Positions 51,359-60,930 are shown, counted from the first letter of the stretch. The stretch is DNA of 64,000 bases from Streptomyces abyssomicinicus (GCF_008974245.1 NZ_BBZI01000005.1:1350751-1414750); one strand, 5' to 3'. Notes: generated by a model from the sequence alone, not told the origin. Made by a program: numbers and translations.

Positions 51359-53704
51359 TCAGAGAAGGCCCGCCCGGCGCAGCGCGTCGGCCATCGCGCC
51401 GTCGGCGGACGACTGCCCCGACCGGCTTCCGTCGCCGCCGCCACGGCCCTCCTTGGACCGGCGCTGCTGCGGCGGACGCCCCCCGCCGCGCTGCTGCCGC
51501 TCGCCGCGGGCCGGCCGCTCGGCGGCCTTCTCGTCCTCCAGGCGCAGGGTCAGCGAGATCCGCTTGCGCGGGACGTCGACGTCCAGCACCTTCACCTTGA
51601 CGATGTCGCCGGGCTTCACCACGTCCCTCGGGTCCTTGACGAAGGTCCGCGACATGGCCGAGACGTGCACCAGGCCGTCCTGGTGGACGCCGACGTCCAC
51701 GAAGGCGCCGAAGGCGGCCACATTGGTGACCACGCCCTCCAGGACCATCCCGGGCTCCAGGTCGGTGATCTTCTCGACGCCCTCCTTGAAACCGGCCGTC
51801 CGGAACGCCGGACGCGGGTCGCGCCCCGGCTTCTCCAGCTCCTTCAGGATGTCGGTCACCGTCGGCAGACCGAAGGTCTCGTCCACGAACTGTTCGGGCC
51901 GCAGCGAGCGCAGGACCGAGGTGTTGCCGACCAGCGCGGCGACCTCCTGGCCGGTGGTCTTCACCATCCGGCGCACCACCGGGTACGCCTCGGGGTGGAC
52001 GCTGGAGGCGTCCAGCGGGTCGCCGCCGCGGATCCTCAGGAAGCCCGCGCACTGCTCGTACGCCTTGGGGCCCAGGCGGGCCACCTTCTTCAGCTCCGCA
52101 CGCGAGGTGAACGGCCCGTTCTCGTCACGGTGGCGGACGATGTTCTCCGCCAGCGAGGAGGAGATGCCCGAGACCCGGGCCAGCAGCGGCGTGGAGGCCG
52201 TGTTCACGTCCACGCCGACGCCGTTCACACAGTCCTCGACCACCGCGTCCAGCGAGCGGGACAGCTTCACCTCGGACAGGTCGTGCTGGTACTGACCGAC
52301 ACCGATCGACCTGGGGTCGATCTTCACGAGCTCGGCCAGCGGGTCCTGGAGCCGCCGCGCGATCGAGACGGCGCCGCGCAGCGAGACGTCCATCTCCGGC
52401 AGCTCCTGGGAGGCGAAGGCGGAGGCCGAGTACACGGAGGCGCCGGCCTCGGACACCATCACCTTGGTGAGCTTCAGCTCCGGATGCCGGGCGATCAGGT
52501 CACCGGCCAGCTTGTCGGTCTCCCGGGAAGCCGTGCCGTTGCCGATGGCGATCAGCTCGACGGCGTGGCGCTGCGCCAGCCGGGCCAGCTTGGCGACCGC
52601 CTCGTCCCACCGGTTGGCGGGGACGTGCGGGTGGATCACGTCCGTGGCGACGACCTTGCCCGTCGCGTCCACCACCGCGACCTTCACGCCGGTGCGGTAG
52701 CCGGGGTCCAGGCCCAGCGTGGCCCGGGTGCCGGCCGGGGCGGCGAGCAGCAGGTCGCGCAGGTTGGCGGCGAACACCCGCACCGCCTCGTCCTCGGCGC
52801 CCGTGCGCAGCCGCAGCCTCAGGTCGATGCCCAGGTGCACCAGGATCCGGGTGCGCCAGGCCCAGCGGACGGTGTCCTTGAGCCACTTGTCGGCCGGGCG
52901 GCCCCGGTCGGCGACGCCGAAGCGGTGGGCGACGATCCCTTCGTACGAGGACGGCCCCTCGACCGGCTCCTCCGGCTCCAGGACCAGGTCCAGGACCTCC
53001 TCCTTCTCACCGCGCAGCAGCGCGAGCACCCGGTGCGAGGGCAGCTCGGCGAAGGGCTCGGCGAAGTCGAAGTAGTCGGCGAACTTGGCGCCGGCCTCCT
53101 CCTTGCCCTCCCGCACCCGGGAGACCAGGCGGCCCCGCGTCCACATCCGCTCGCGCAGCTCGCCGATCAGGTCGGCGTCCTCGGAGAACCGCTCGGTGAG
53201 CACGGCCCGCGCGCCGTCCAGCGCCGCCTGCGGATCGGCCACGCCCTTGTCCGGGTCGACGAAGCCGGCCGCGGCGGCGAGCGGCTCCACCGACGGGTCG
53301 GCCAGCAGCCCCTGTGCCAGCGGCTCCAGCCCGGCCTCCCGGGCGATCTGCGCCTTGGTGCGCCGCTTCGGCTTGAACGGCAGGTAGATGTCCTCCAGGC
53401 GGGCCTTGGTGTCGGCCTCCCGGATCCGCGCCTCCAGCTCCTCGGTGAGCTTGCCCTGCTCGCGCACCGACTCCAAAACGGCGGTGCGGCGCTCCTCCAG
53501 TTCCCGCAGGTACCGCAGCCGCTCCTCCAGGGTGCGCAGCTGGGCGTCGTCCAGCCCGTCCGTCGCCTCCTTGCGGTACCGGGCGACGAAGGGCACCGTC
53601 GACCCGCCGTCCAGGAGGTCCACGGCGGCCCGGACCTGCCGCTCCCGTACGCCGAGTTCCTCGGCGATCCTGCCTTCGATGGACGCTGTCAGGGGTGTCG
53701 TCAC
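51359..53704 (-). CDS. tex: Tex-family RNA-binding transcription accessory protein
   Basis: Cytoplasmic nucleic-acid-binding protein of 781 aa, full length for the family. It shows the N-terminal helical part ([17 protein letters not shown]), the YqgF-like nuclease-fold region ([20 protein letters not shown]), the helix-hairpin-helix part and a C-terminal S1 domain ([20 protein letters not shown]). The last ~60 residues are Arg/Gln/Gly-rich. Tex proteins affect transcription and RNA turnover and are broadly conserved. GTG start. Confidence 0.95.
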   Translation of the reverse strand: MTTPLTASIEGRIAEELGVRERQVRAAVDLLDGGSTVPFVARYRKEATDGLDDAQLRTLEERLRYLRELEERRTAVLESVREQGKLTEELEARIREADTKARLEDIYLPFKPKRRTKAQIAREAGLEPLAQGLLADPSVEPLAAAAGFVDPDKGVADPQAALDGARAVLTERFSEDADLIGELRERMWTRGRLVSRVREGKEEAGAKFADYFDFAEPFAELPSHRVLALLRGEKEEVLDLVLEPEEPVEGPSSYEGIVAHRFGVADRGRPADKWLKDTVRWAWRTRILVHLGIDLRLRLRTGAEDEAVRVFAANLRDLLLAAPAGTRATLGLDPGYRTGVKVAVVDATGKVVATDVIHPHVPANRWDEAVAKLARLAQRHAVELIAIGNGTASRETDKLAGDLIARHPELKLTKVMVSEAGASVYSASAFASQELPEMDVSLRGAVSIARRLQDPLAELVKIDPRSIGVGQYQHDLSEVKLSRSLDAVVEDCVNGVGVDVNTASTPLLARVSGISSSLAENIVRHRDENGPFTSRAELKKVARLGPKAYEQCAGFLRIRGGDPLDASSVHPEAYPVVRRMVKTTGQEVAALVGNTSVLRSLRPEQFVDETFGLPTVTDILKELEKPGRDPRPAFRTAGFKEGVEKITDLEPGMVLEGVVTNVAAFGAFVDVGVHQDGLVHVSAMSRTFVKDPRDVVKPGDIVKVKVLDVDVPRKRISLTLRLEDEKAAERPARGERQQRGGGRPPQQRRSKEGRGGGDGSRSGQSSADGAMADALRRAGLL

Positions 53705-53791
53705 GATCCCGTACCGCCTTCTGAAGCCTCGAGTTCCGCCGCAATTCTGGCAGGTCGTACCGACGAACGGCGGGCAGGGCGTGCGCGGACA

Positions 53792-53825
53792 CGGAAAGGC
53801 CCGGCCGGCCGGCCGGGCCTTTCCG
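53792..53825. terminator. perfect 34-bp palindrome between the 46-aa gene and tex
   Basis: CGGAAAGGCCCGGCC and its complement meet without mismatch, forming a 17-bp stem potential. It lies 73 bp after the small gene stop on the minus strand, so it should end that transcript before tex. Confidence 0.8.
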
Positions 53826-53898
53826 CGTTCTTTCCGCTGTTTTCGCGCGTTGTTCCGCGACTCGTCCTACGACGGCCGCGCGCGACGGCCGGGCGCGC

Positions 53899-54039
53899 TC
53901 AGGCGCGTCGGCCGTGCGCCGTGGAGGAGGCGCCGCCGAACAGCCGGGCGACGGCCCGGAAGGGCAGCGTCACCACGGTGGCGATCGCGCCGGCGATCTG
54001 GCGCAGGACGTCCGCTACAGCTCGGAACACGTTGGTCAC
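53899..54039 (-). CDS. 46-aa LPFR-motif small protein
   Basis: Too short for ordinary gene finding. The GTG at 54039 has GGAGAG nine bases upstream and the codons show strong GC3 bias. The sequence MTNVFRAVADVLRQIAGAIA then TVVTLPFRAVARLFGG forms two amphipathic or hydrophobic helices joined by LPFR, with an Arg-rich end. I recall an actinobacterial family of small proteins named after this LPFR motif; a membrane-surface location is likely. It has its own terminator and is not part of the tex transcript. Confidence 0.75.
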   Translation of the reverse strand: MTNVFRAVADVLRQIAGAIATVVTLPFRAVARLFGGASSTAHGRRA

Positions 54040-54141
54040 CTTCCCTCGCTCTCCCCGGCCGGAGGTCCCGGGCCGGGGAGACTACAGGTAACCGGCCATG
54101 TCGCGGACATGCGCATTTTCCCCGGACCGGGCCCTCAGGGG

Positions 54142-54885
54142 TCAGCGCGGCCAGGTGAAGGAGGGGGAGCGGCGCTCCAGGAAGGCGGCGACCCCCTCCT
54201 CGAGGTCCCGGCTCGCCCGTGCCGCCGCGGCCCAGTGGGCGTCCCGGTCGGTGCGGCCGTCCGCGAACTCCTTCGCCGCGGCCTGGGTGAGCCGGGAACG
54301 GGAGGCCAGCACCCGGGTGAACGCGTCGACCCGCGCCGCCAGCTCGCCGGCCGGCAGCAGCTCGTCGGCCAGACCCGTCCGCAGGGCCCGCTCCCCGTCG
54401 ATCAGTTCGCCGGAGAACAGCAGGTACTTCGCGGCCGAAGGCCCCACCAGGGACACCAGCCGCCGCGTGGAGGAGGCCGGGTAGACGATGCCCAGCTTGG
54501 CCGGCGTGACTCCGAAGAGGGCGCCCTCCTCGGCGAAACGCAGGTCGCAGGCGGCGGCCAGCTGGGTCCCGCCGCCCACGCAGTGCCCGCGCACCACGGC
54601 CAGCGTGGGCCCGGGGAAGGCGGCCAGTGCCTCCTCCGCCTCCACGGCCAGCCGCTGGGCCACCTCCGAGGAGTCGCGCAGCCCCGAGATGTCCGCGCCC
54701 GCGCAGAAGGTGGCCCCCTCCCCGGTGAGCACCAGGACGCGCACGGCGTCGTCGGACGCCAGCGTCTCCAGCAGCGGCGGCAGGGCCCGCCACATCGCGT
54801 TGGTCATGGCGTTGCGCCGGGCGGGGTGACTGATCACGACGGTGGCGACGTCGTCGGCGACGCTGTGCGACAGATGGGGCTCCAT
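54142..54885 (-). CDS. enoyl-CoA hydratase/isomerase family protein
   Basis: Crotonase-fold protein, 247 aa. Oxyanion-hole segments are FCAGADISGL and RGHCVGGGTQLAAACDL. The catalytic Glu expected after the GGG loop region is not clearly placed (FGVTPAKLGIVYPASSTRRL), so the exact reaction could be hydration or isomerisation. The ATG at 54885 starts the family sequence; the longer frame upstream is discarded. Monocistronic, divergent from the HdeD-like gene. Confidence 0.88.
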   Translation of the reverse strand: MEPHLSHSVADDVATVVISHPARRNAMTNAMWRALPPLLETLASDDAVRVLVLTGEGATFCAGADISGLRDSSEVAQRLAVEAEEALAAFPGPTLAVVRGHCVGGGTQLAAACDLRFAEEGALFGVTPAKLGIVYPASSTRRLVSLVGPSAAKYLLFSGELIDGERALRTGLADELLPAGELAARVDAFTRVLASRSRLTQAAAKEFADGRTDRDAHWAAAARASRDLEEGVAAFLERRSPSFTWPR

Positions 54886-54961
54886 GCGGCGGATGGTACC
54901 GGCGGGCTGGGTACTCGGACCGGCACGACGGCAGGACGGTACGACCGGCGAGGAGGCCGTG

Positions 54962-55720
54962 ATGAGCGGGATCAGGGCGAAGGACGAGCGGGCACGGATC
55001 AACCGGAGCTTCGGCTGGCTCGCGGCCCTCGGGGTGGCGCTGGTGATCGCCGGCGTCGTCGGTCTGGTCTACACCGGGGTGGCGACCCTCACCACCATGC
55101 TGCTGTTCGGCTGGCTGCTCCTGATCGGCGGCGTGGTCGGGCTGCTGCACGCGGTGCAGGCCCGGGGCACCGGGTTCTTCTGGCTGGGTGTGGTGGTCGC
55201 GGCCCTGAACATCGCGGCCGGCGTGGTGATCCTGGTGCGCCCGGACGTGGCGGCGGTCTCGCTGACCCTGTTCGCGGCGCTGCTGTTCCTCACCGGCGGG
55301 GTGTTCCGCGTGGTGGGCAGCCTGGTGGTGCGCGGGCCGCAGTTCGGCTGGACGCTGGTGCAGGGCGCGTTCGGCCTGCTGCTGGGCATCCTGGTGCTGA
55401 ACTCATGGCCGAGCGACAGCCGCTACGTGCTGGGCACCTTCTTCTCGCTGGCGCTGCTCTTCGACGGGCTGGGCCTGATCGCCACCGGCTTCGGCGGGCG
55501 CAACGTCGTGGGCATGGTGACCGAGGCCGACCGCACCGACCGCACGCACCGCACCGACCGCACGCACCGCACCGACCGCACGCAGCGCCCGGACCGGACG
55601 CTCGGCGGCGACGCCTACTACGCGGGCCGTTCGGACGCGGAGCGGAACGTGGACGCCGGGGAGCGCACCGGCCCGGTCGGCGAGGAGCGCCGGGGCCAGG
55701 GGGACGTTCCGCCGCATTAA
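54962..55720 (+). CDS. HdeD-family membrane protein
   Basis: A 252-aa membrane protein with six helices in the first ~190 residues (for example LAALGVALVIAGVVGLVYTG and TMLLFGWLLLIGGVVGLLHA), the DUF308/HdeD pattern linked to acid resistance in enterobacteria. The C-terminal tail contains repeats DRTHRT encoded by an 18-bp DNA repeat, then an acidic end. ATG at 54962; a GTG three bases earlier is possible. Function in actinobacteria unknown. Confidence 0.85.
   Translation: MSGIRAKDERARINRSFGWLAALGVALVIAGVVGLVYTGVATLTTMLLFGWLLLIGGVVGLLHAVQARGTGFFWLGVVVAALNIAAGVVILVRPDVAAVSLTLFAALLFLTGGVFRVVGSLVVRGPQFGWTLVQGAFGLLLGILVLNSWPSDSRYVLGTFFSLALLFDGLGLIATGFGGRNVVGMVTEADRTDRTHRTDRTHRTDRTQRPDRTLGGDAYYAGRSDAERNVDAGERTGPVGEERRGQGDVPPH
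55531..55590. repeat. 18-bp in-frame tandem repeat in the HdeD-like gene
   Basis: About three copies of a unit containing CGCACCGACCGCACGCAC, encoding repeated DRTHRT in the cytoplasmic tail. Being a multiple of three, it can vary in copy number without a frameshift. Confidence 0.8.
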
Positions 55721-55867
55721 GCGGAAGAGTTCGCGAACCTTCGCCAAGCCGCGCAGGAGCGATCCTGCAACAGCCTTTGGCATACCCCACCGGTCAACAG
55801 TGATCGATAATGATCGTTTTCTTGTCACCGTCCGGGCAAGGACCTGCCGCTTCGCACACTCAGGGGT

Positions 55868-56407
55868 GTGGTGACAGTCGAGCACGAGGGCGGGGACCGG
55901 ACTATGGAGGACCTAGGGCGCGGAGAGGATCCGGGCCCACCCGGGCCTGCGGCGGCGGTCGCGCCCCCCGGTGCGCACGCGCCCTACGAGGGCGTGTGGC
56001 GGTTCACCGCCCCCGCCGTGGACGCCTCGGTGCCGCAGGCGCGTCGGGCCGTGCGGGACCTGCTGCGCCGGCAGGGGGTGCCGGCCGACGACGACGTGGT
56101 CGACGGCCTGCTGCTGATCGTCTCCGAACTCGTCACCAACGCCGTGCGTCACGCGGCGCTGCTGTCGCCCGTGCTCGCCGTGGAGGTGGCGGTGGGCGCG
56201 GAGTGGATCCGGGTGTCGGTGGAGGACAACCATCCCTACCGGCCCACCGCGCTGATCGCGGACACCGCGCAGACCGGCGGACGCGGGCTCCTGCTGGTGC
56301 GCGAGACCGCACGCGAGTTCGGCGGAGCCTGCGAGGTGGAACACACCGCCACCGGCGGCAAGATCATCTGGGCGGCGCTGCCGCTGCGTCCGGCCCGCCT
56401 CCGCTGA
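55868..56407 (+). CDS. ATP-binding anti-sigma-factor-type kinase (HATPase_c)
   Basis: RsbW-like serine kinase/anti-sigma protein, 179 aa. The N box is SELVTNAVRHAA and the G box GGRGLLLVRETARE, the GHKL ATP fold. A ~45-residue Gly/Pro-rich N-terminal extension precedes it. Streptomycetes encode dozens of such proteins, some controlling SigB-like factors; no sigma or anti-anti-sigma gene is adjacent. GTG start at 55868, the second GTG at 55871 being an alternative. An AT-rich dyad (CGAT-CATT-ATCG on the minus strand) lies ~60 bp upstream. Confidence 0.87.
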   Translation: MVTVEHEGGDRTMEDLGRGEDPGPPGPAAAVAPPGAHAPYEGVWRFTAPAVDASVPQARRAVRDLLRRQGVPADDDVVDGLLLIVSELVTNAVRHAALLSPVLAVEVAVGAEWIRVSVEDNHPYRPTALIADTAQTGGRGLLLVRETAREFGGACEVEHTATGGKIIWAALPLRPARLR

Positions 56408-56462
56408 GACCCCGCCCGCAGGCAACGCCCGCGGCCGAGGCCCGCGGACCCGCCCGCAGACG

Positions 56463-56489
56463 CCGCCCGCGACCGGCGGCCGCGGGCGG
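56463..56489. terminator. bidirectional terminator hairpin
   Basis: CCGCCCGCG (56463-56471) and CGCGGGCGG (56481-56489) form a perfect 9-bp stem between the convergent kinase and idi genes. Confidence 0.65.
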
Positions 56490-56506
56490 GAAGGGGCCGC
56501 GGCGGT

Positions 56507-57082
56507 CTACCAGCCGGCCGACGTGCCGGTCAGCTCGCGGATCGCCGGACGGGCGGCGTCGAGGACGGTCATGAACCACGCCGAGAAGGGGTCCTGCGCG
56601 TGCCGCTTCTCCAGCTCCTCGGCCGTGACGAAGGCGATGTCGCCGACCTCCTCCGGGTCCGGACCCGGAGTGCCGCTCACCAGGCCGACGAAGAGGTGGT
56701 TGAACTCCTGCTCCACCAGACCGGAGGCCGGGTCCGGGTGGTTGTAGCGCACCGTGCCCGCCTCGGCGAGCAGCGCCGGGGAGACGCCCAGCTCCTCGAA
56801 GGTCCGCCGCGCGGCGGCGGCGAAGGGAGCCTCACCCGGGTAGGGGTGACCGCAGCAGGTGTTCGACCAGACACCGGGGGAGTGGTACTTGCCCAGCGCC
56901 CGCTGCTGCAGCAGGAGCCGGCCGTGGGAGTCGAAGAGGAAGACGGAGAACGCGCGGTGCAGCAGGCCCGGAGCCTGGTGCGCCGTGAGTTTCTCCTCGG
57001 TGCCGATGGTCACCCCATGTTCGTCGACCAGCTCCAGCAGGATGGCCTCGTCCGTCGTCGTGTTCACAGGTGTGCTCGGCAT
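56507..57082 (-). CDS. idi: isopentenyl-diphosphate delta-isomerase, type 1
   Basis: Interconverts isopentenyl and dimethylallyl diphosphate for isoprenoid synthesis; Nudix fold, 191 aa. The catalytic cysteine lies in WSNTCCGHPYPGE and the catalytic glutamate in EQEFNHLFVG; AARRTFEELG is the Nudix-like helix. The ATG at 57082 begins the family length. It stands alone, away from other isoprenoid genes, as is common because the MEP pathway makes both isomers. Confidence 0.93.
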   Translation of the reverse strand: MPSTPVNTTTDEAILLELVDEHGVTIGTEEKLTAHQAPGLLHRAFSVFLFDSHGRLLLQQRALGKYHSPGVWSNTCCGHPYPGEAPFAAAARRTFEELGVSPALLAEAGTVRYNHPDPASGLVEQEFNHLFVGLVSGTPGPDPEEVGDIAFVTAEELEKRHAQDPFSAWFMTVLDAARPAIRELTGTSAGW

Positions 57083-57157
57083 GCCCCTAGTCTGCCGTAC
57101 GCGGGGCCGGTGGCGCGGGCAGACCCGGCGGAGCGGCCCCGCGCGCCGGAGCACCGG

Positions 57158-58102
57158 CTAGTGGCACAGACCCGCCTCGTGCGCCGCGTGGCCCGCGGGC
57201 TCCAGCTGGAAGGTGCAGTGCGCCACGTCGAAGTGGGAGCCCAGGCAGGCCTGGAGTTCGCGCAGCGTCCGCTCGTGGCCCTTGCCCGCCAGCGCCTGCG
57301 ACCCGACCACCACGTGGGCGGAGAGCACCGGAAGCCCCGAGGTGATCGTCCACACGTGCAGGTCGTGCACGTCCTCCACCCCCGGCAGCGCCAGCAGGTG
57401 CGCCCGCACCCGGCCCAGGTCGACGTCGCGCGGCGCGGCCTCCAGCAGGACGTCCACCGTCTCGCGCAGCAGCCGCCAGGCGCGCGGCACGATCATCAGG
57501 GCGATGACCAGCGAGGCGACCGGGTCGGCCGCCCGCCATCCGGTGAGCAGCACCACCGCCGCCGACACCAGCACCGCGACCGACCCCAGCGCGTCCGCGG
57601 CCACCTCCAGGAAGGCGCCGCGGACATTGAGGCTCTCCCTGCGGCCGCCCATCAGCAGCAGCAGCGAGACCAGATTGGCGACCAGGCCGACGGAGCCGAA
57701 GACCAGGGTCAGGCCGCCCTCCACCTCGGCGGGCTCCAGCATCCGCCGCACCGCCTCGACCACGACGTAGCCGCCCACCCCGAAGAGCAGCAGGCAGTTG
57801 GCCAGCGCCGCCAGGATCTCCGCCCGGGCGTAGCCGAAGGTGCGGTGCCCGCTCGCCGGGCGGCTCGCGAAGTGCACCGCCAGCAGCGCCATGCCCAGCC
57901 CCAGCGCGTCGGTGGCCATGTGCGCGGCGTCCGCCACCAGGGCCAGTGAACCGGCCAGCAGCCCGCCGGTGATCTCGGCCACCGTCACCAGCAGCGTGAT
58001 CACCAGCGCCGCGCGCAACCGCCCGCGGTGCGCCGCCGTCACGGTGACACCGGGCCCCGCCCCGTGTCCGTGATGGTGACCGTGCCCGTGTCCGACCCCC
58101 AT
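57158..58102 (-). CDS. cation diffusion facilitator (CDF) metal exporter
   Basis: Zinc/cadmium-type CDF transporter, 314 aa, six helices. The N-terminus is His/Gly-rich (GHGHGHHHGHG), a metal-binding tail. Helix 2 has LALVADAAHMATDALGL with the usual Asp pair. Helix 5 has EVAADALGSVAVLVS, where the family usually has His at the Glu position, which may change metal choice. The C-terminal cytoplasmic domain (DVHDLHVWTITSG) is present. AGGAGG is just upstream of the ATG. A 10-bp-arm dyad lies about 100 bp upstream. Confidence 0.9.
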   Translation of the reverse strand: MGVGHGHGHHHGHGAGPGVTVTAAHRGRLRAALVITLLVTVAEITGGLLAGSLALVADAAHMATDALGLGMALLAVHFASRPASGHRTFGYARAEILAALANCLLLFGVGGYVVVEAVRRMLEPAEVEGGLTLVFGSVGLVANLVSLLLLMGGRRESLNVRGAFLEVAADALGSVAVLVSAAVVLLTGWRAADPVASLVIALMIVPRAWRLLRETVDVLLEAAPRDVDLGRVRAHLLALPGVEDVHDLHVWTITSGLPVLSAHVVVGSQALAGKGHERTLRELQACLGSHFDVAHCTFQLEPAGHAAHEAGLCH

Positions 58103-58194
58103 GGGAAACGCCTCCTGTGATCGCCGCCGTCCTCAGTCAACTACGTCACGGAGCAGGCGGCAACGTGGTGCTGAACACCGTTGTCATATCCTTT

Positions 58195-58219
58195 GACCTG
58201 CGCAAACGCTGCGCAGGTC
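58195..58219. promoter_or_regulatory. long dyad in the CDF / CDP-alcohol cluster intergenic region
   Basis: GACCTGCGCA (58195-58204) and TGCGCAGGTC (58210-58219) are perfect 10-bp arms around five bases. It lies near the possible -35 region of a minus-strand promoter whose -10 could be TATGAC at 58188-58183, so it may be an operator of the CDF gene, or it may regulate the rightward cluster starting at 58361. Confidence 0.45.
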
Positions 58220-58360
58220 GTCGGCCGCGGGACGGGCGGTGATCGCGGAGGTCCGACGATCCGATAGCCTCTGCCGACACGCCCCCGGCCACCGTGAGGG
58301 GCGAGCCACCACGTACGTCGCCGGCGCCAGGGAGCGCCGCATTCCAGGGAGTGAGTACGG

Positions 58361-60181
58361 TTGCCGACCGCCATCGTCACCGGCCAGCCGGTGCCCGGAT
58401 CCTCCTTGGCGGACGATCTCGGGTCCCTCGGCTTCGAGGTGCGGACCGCCGCCGACGTCGGTGAGACGGAGGCGCTCCTCGCCGCCGTCCCGGCCGACCG
58501 GCGCGTCGCCATCGTCGACGCCCGGTTCATGGGACACGTCCACGCCCTGCGCCTCGGCCTCACCGACCCCCGGTTCCCGGTCTCCGCGCTCCCCGGCGCC
58601 GTGTCCGTGCAGCCGGAGGCGCGTCGCGCGCTGATCCGCGCCACCGCCCGGGCCAACTCCGCGGCCGTGGACGCCGGCGGCTCCCGCACGGCCGTCGACC
58701 GCGGCACGCTGGCCGACCGGCTGGCCGTCTCCCTCGACGCCGACGGCGAGCAGGTGCACCGGCCCGAGCTGGGCAGCCTCGTCGCCGTCACCCCCGGCGA
58801 CCCCCAGTCCCGCCAGGCGGCCCGCGAGGCCATCGCGGGCGTCGACGAGGAGGCCGTCCGGCTCCGCTCGGCGGTGAAGGCCCGGGACGGCTTCGTCACG
58901 ACCTTCCTCGTCAGCCCGTACTCCAAGTACATCGCGCGCTGGTGCGCCCGCCGCGGCCTCACCCCCAACCAGGTCACCACGGCCTCGCTGGTCACCGCGC
59001 TGATCGCGGCGGCCTGCGCGGCGACCGGAACCCGCGGCGGCTTCGTCGCGGCCGGTGTGCTGCTGATCGCCTCCTTCGTCCTGGACTGCACCGACGGGCA
59101 GCTCGCCCGCTACTCGCTGCAGTACTCGACGCTGGGCGCCTGGCTGGACGCCACCTTCGACCGCGCCAAGGAGTACGCCTACTACGCGGGTCTCGCCCTG
59201 GGCGCCGCCCGCGGCGGGGACGACGTGTGGGCGCTGGCGCTGGGCGCGATGATCCTCCAGACCTGCCGGCACGTGGTCGACTTCTCCTTCAACGAGGCGA
59301 ACCACGACGCCACGGCCAACACCAGCCCCACCGCGTCCCTCTCCGACAGGCTGGACGGCCTCGGCTGGACGGTCTGGCTCCGCCGCATGATCGTCCTGCC
59401 GATCGGCGAACGCTGGGCGATGATCGCCGTGCTCACCGCGGTGACCACGCCGCGGATCACCTTCGTGGTCCTGCTGATCGGCTGTGCCTTCGCCGCCTGC
59501 TACACCACAGCTGGCCGTCTGCTGCGCTCGCTCACCCGCAGGGCCGAGCGCACCGACCGTGCCGCCGAGGCCCTGGCCGACCTGGCCGACAGCGGTCCCC
59601 TCGCCGAGACCGTGGCCCGCGGTGCCCGTCGTGCGGTTCCGTCCGGAACCGCCCCGTTCGCGGCCGCCGCCGGCGCCCTGCTGGTGGTGATCCTCGCCGC
59701 ACTCTTCGGTGCCTCCTGGATCACCGTCGGGGGCGCGGCCGGCTACGCGGTGCTCTCCGGCGCGGCCGTCGCGCGGCCCCTCAAGGGCGCCCTGGACTGG
59801 CTCGTTCCCCCCTTCTTCCGTGCCGCCGAGTATGGCGTCGTTCTGCTGCTCGCGGCCGACGCCGAGGTGAACGGAGCCCTTCCCGCGGCTTTCGGGCTGG
59901 TGGCGGCGGTCGCCTACCATCACTACGACACGGTGTACCGCATCCGCGGCAACGCCGGCGCGCCCCCGCACTGGCTGGTGCGGGCGGCGCTGGGTCACGA
60001 GGGCCGCACCCTCGTGGTCGCCGTGCTCGCCGCACTGCTGACCGCGGAGCAGTTCTCGGTCTCGCTCACGGCGCTCGCCGTGGCCGTGGCCGCCTTGGTG
60101 CTCGTCGAGAGCATCCGTTATTGGGTGTCCGCCCACCGGGCCGGCGCACCCGCTGTACACGACGAAGGAGAACCCGCATGA
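58361..60181 (+). CDS. CDP-alcohol phosphotransferase-domain protein with N-terminal extension (DUF5941-like)
   Basis: A 606-aa membrane protein. Residues 1-~180 are soluble, with the start PTAIVTGQPVPGSSLADDL. The CDP-alcohol phosphotransferase core near residues 245-275 has the complete motif DGQLARYSLQYSTLG then D and D (LDATFDRAKE). A second membrane part of several helices follows to the C-terminus, DUF5941-like. It should transfer an alcohol phosphate from a CDP-alcohol to an acceptor at the membrane. The start is TTG at 58361 with AGGGAG upstream; its stop overlaps the next start (ATGA). Confidence 0.82.
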   Translation: MPTAIVTGQPVPGSSLADDLGSLGFEVRTAADVGETEALLAAVPADRRVAIVDARFMGHVHALRLGLTDPRFPVSALPGAVSVQPEARRALIRATARANSAAVDAGGSRTAVDRGTLADRLAVSLDADGEQVHRPELGSLVAVTPGDPQSRQAAREAIAGVDEEAVRLRSAVKARDGFVTTFLVSPYSKYIARWCARRGLTPNQVTTASLVTALIAAACAATGTRGGFVAAGVLLIASFVLDCTDGQLARYSLQYSTLGAWLDATFDRAKEYAYYAGLALGAARGGDDVWALALGAMILQTCRHVVDFSFNEANHDATANTSPTASLSDRLDGLGWTVWLRRMIVLPIGERWAMIAVLTAVTTPRITFVVLLIGCAFAACYTTAGRLLRSLTRRAERTDRAAEALADLADSGPLAETVARGARRAVPSGTAPFAAAAGALLVVILAALFGASWITVGGAAGYAVLSGAAVARPLKGALDWLVPPFFRAAEYGVVLLLAADAEVNGALPAAFGLVAAVAYHHYDTVYRIRGNAGAPPHWLVRAALGHEGRTLVVAVLAALLTAEQFSVSLTALAVAVAALVLVESIRYWVSAHRAGAPAVHDEGEPA

Positions 60182-60930
60182 TCGGCCTCGTGCTGGCGGC
60201 AGGCGCCGGACGCCGCCTGCGCCCCTACACGGACACCCTTCCCAAGGCGCTGGTGCCCGTGGGGCCCGAGGGGCAGGAGGACAGCATCACCGTCCTCGAC
60301 CTGACCCTCGGCAACTTCGCCGAGATCGGCCTCACCGAGGTGGCGATCATCGTCGGGTACCGCAAGGAGGCCGTCTACGAGCGCCGTGAGGCCCTGGAGG
60401 CCAAGTACGGCGTCAAGATCACCCTCATCGACAACGACAAGGCCGAGGAGTGGAACAACGCCTACTCCCTGTGGTGCGGCCGTGACGCACTCAAGGACGG
60501 CGTGATCCTCGCCAACGGCGACACCGTCCACCCGGTCTCCGTCGAGAAGACGCTGCTCGCCGCCCGCGGCGAGGGCAAGAAGATCATCCTCGCCCTCGAC
60601 ACGGTGAAGAGCCTCGCCGACGAGGAGATGAAGGTCGTCGTGGACCCCGAGAAGGGCGTCCGCAAGATCACCAAGCTGATGGACCCGGCGGAGGCCACCG
60701 GCGAGTACATCGGTGTCACCCTGATCGAGGGCGACGCGGCGGCCGAGCTCGGCGACGCGCTCAAGACGGTCTGGGAGACCGACCCGCAGCAGTTCTACGA
60801 GCACGGTTACCAGGAGCTGGTCAACCGGGGCTTCAAGATCGACGTCGCGCCGATCGGCGAGGTCGCGTGGGTGGAGATCGACAACCACGAGGACCTGGCC
60901 CGTGGGCGGGAGATCGCGTGCCGCTACTGA
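60178..60930 (+). CDS. sugar/polyol-phosphate nucleotidyltransferase
   Basis: NTP-transferase-fold enzyme, 250 aa. The start GLVLAAGAGRRLRPYTDTLP and PKALVPVG form the nucleotide-binding loop and lysine; LANGDTVH holds the metal-binding Asp. It resembles CTP- or UTP-dependent nucleotidyltransferases such as phosphocholine or inositol-1-phosphate cytidylyltransferases. Between two CDP-alcohol phosphotransferase genes, making a CDP-alcohol is the natural role, an inference. GAAGGAG precedes the ATG, which overlaps the previous stop by ATGA. Confidence 0.85.
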   Translation: MIGLVLAAGAGRRLRPYTDTLPKALVPVGPEGQEDSITVLDLTLGNFAEIGLTEVAIIVGYRKEAVYERREALEAKYGVKITLIDNDKAEEWNNAYSLWCGRDALKDGVILANGDTVHPVSVEKTLLAARGEGKKIILALDTVKSLADEEMKVVVDPEKGVRKITKLMDPAEATGEYIGVTLIEGDAAAELGDALKTVWETDPQQFYEHGYQELVNRGFKIDVAPIGEVAWVEIDNHEDLARGREIACRY

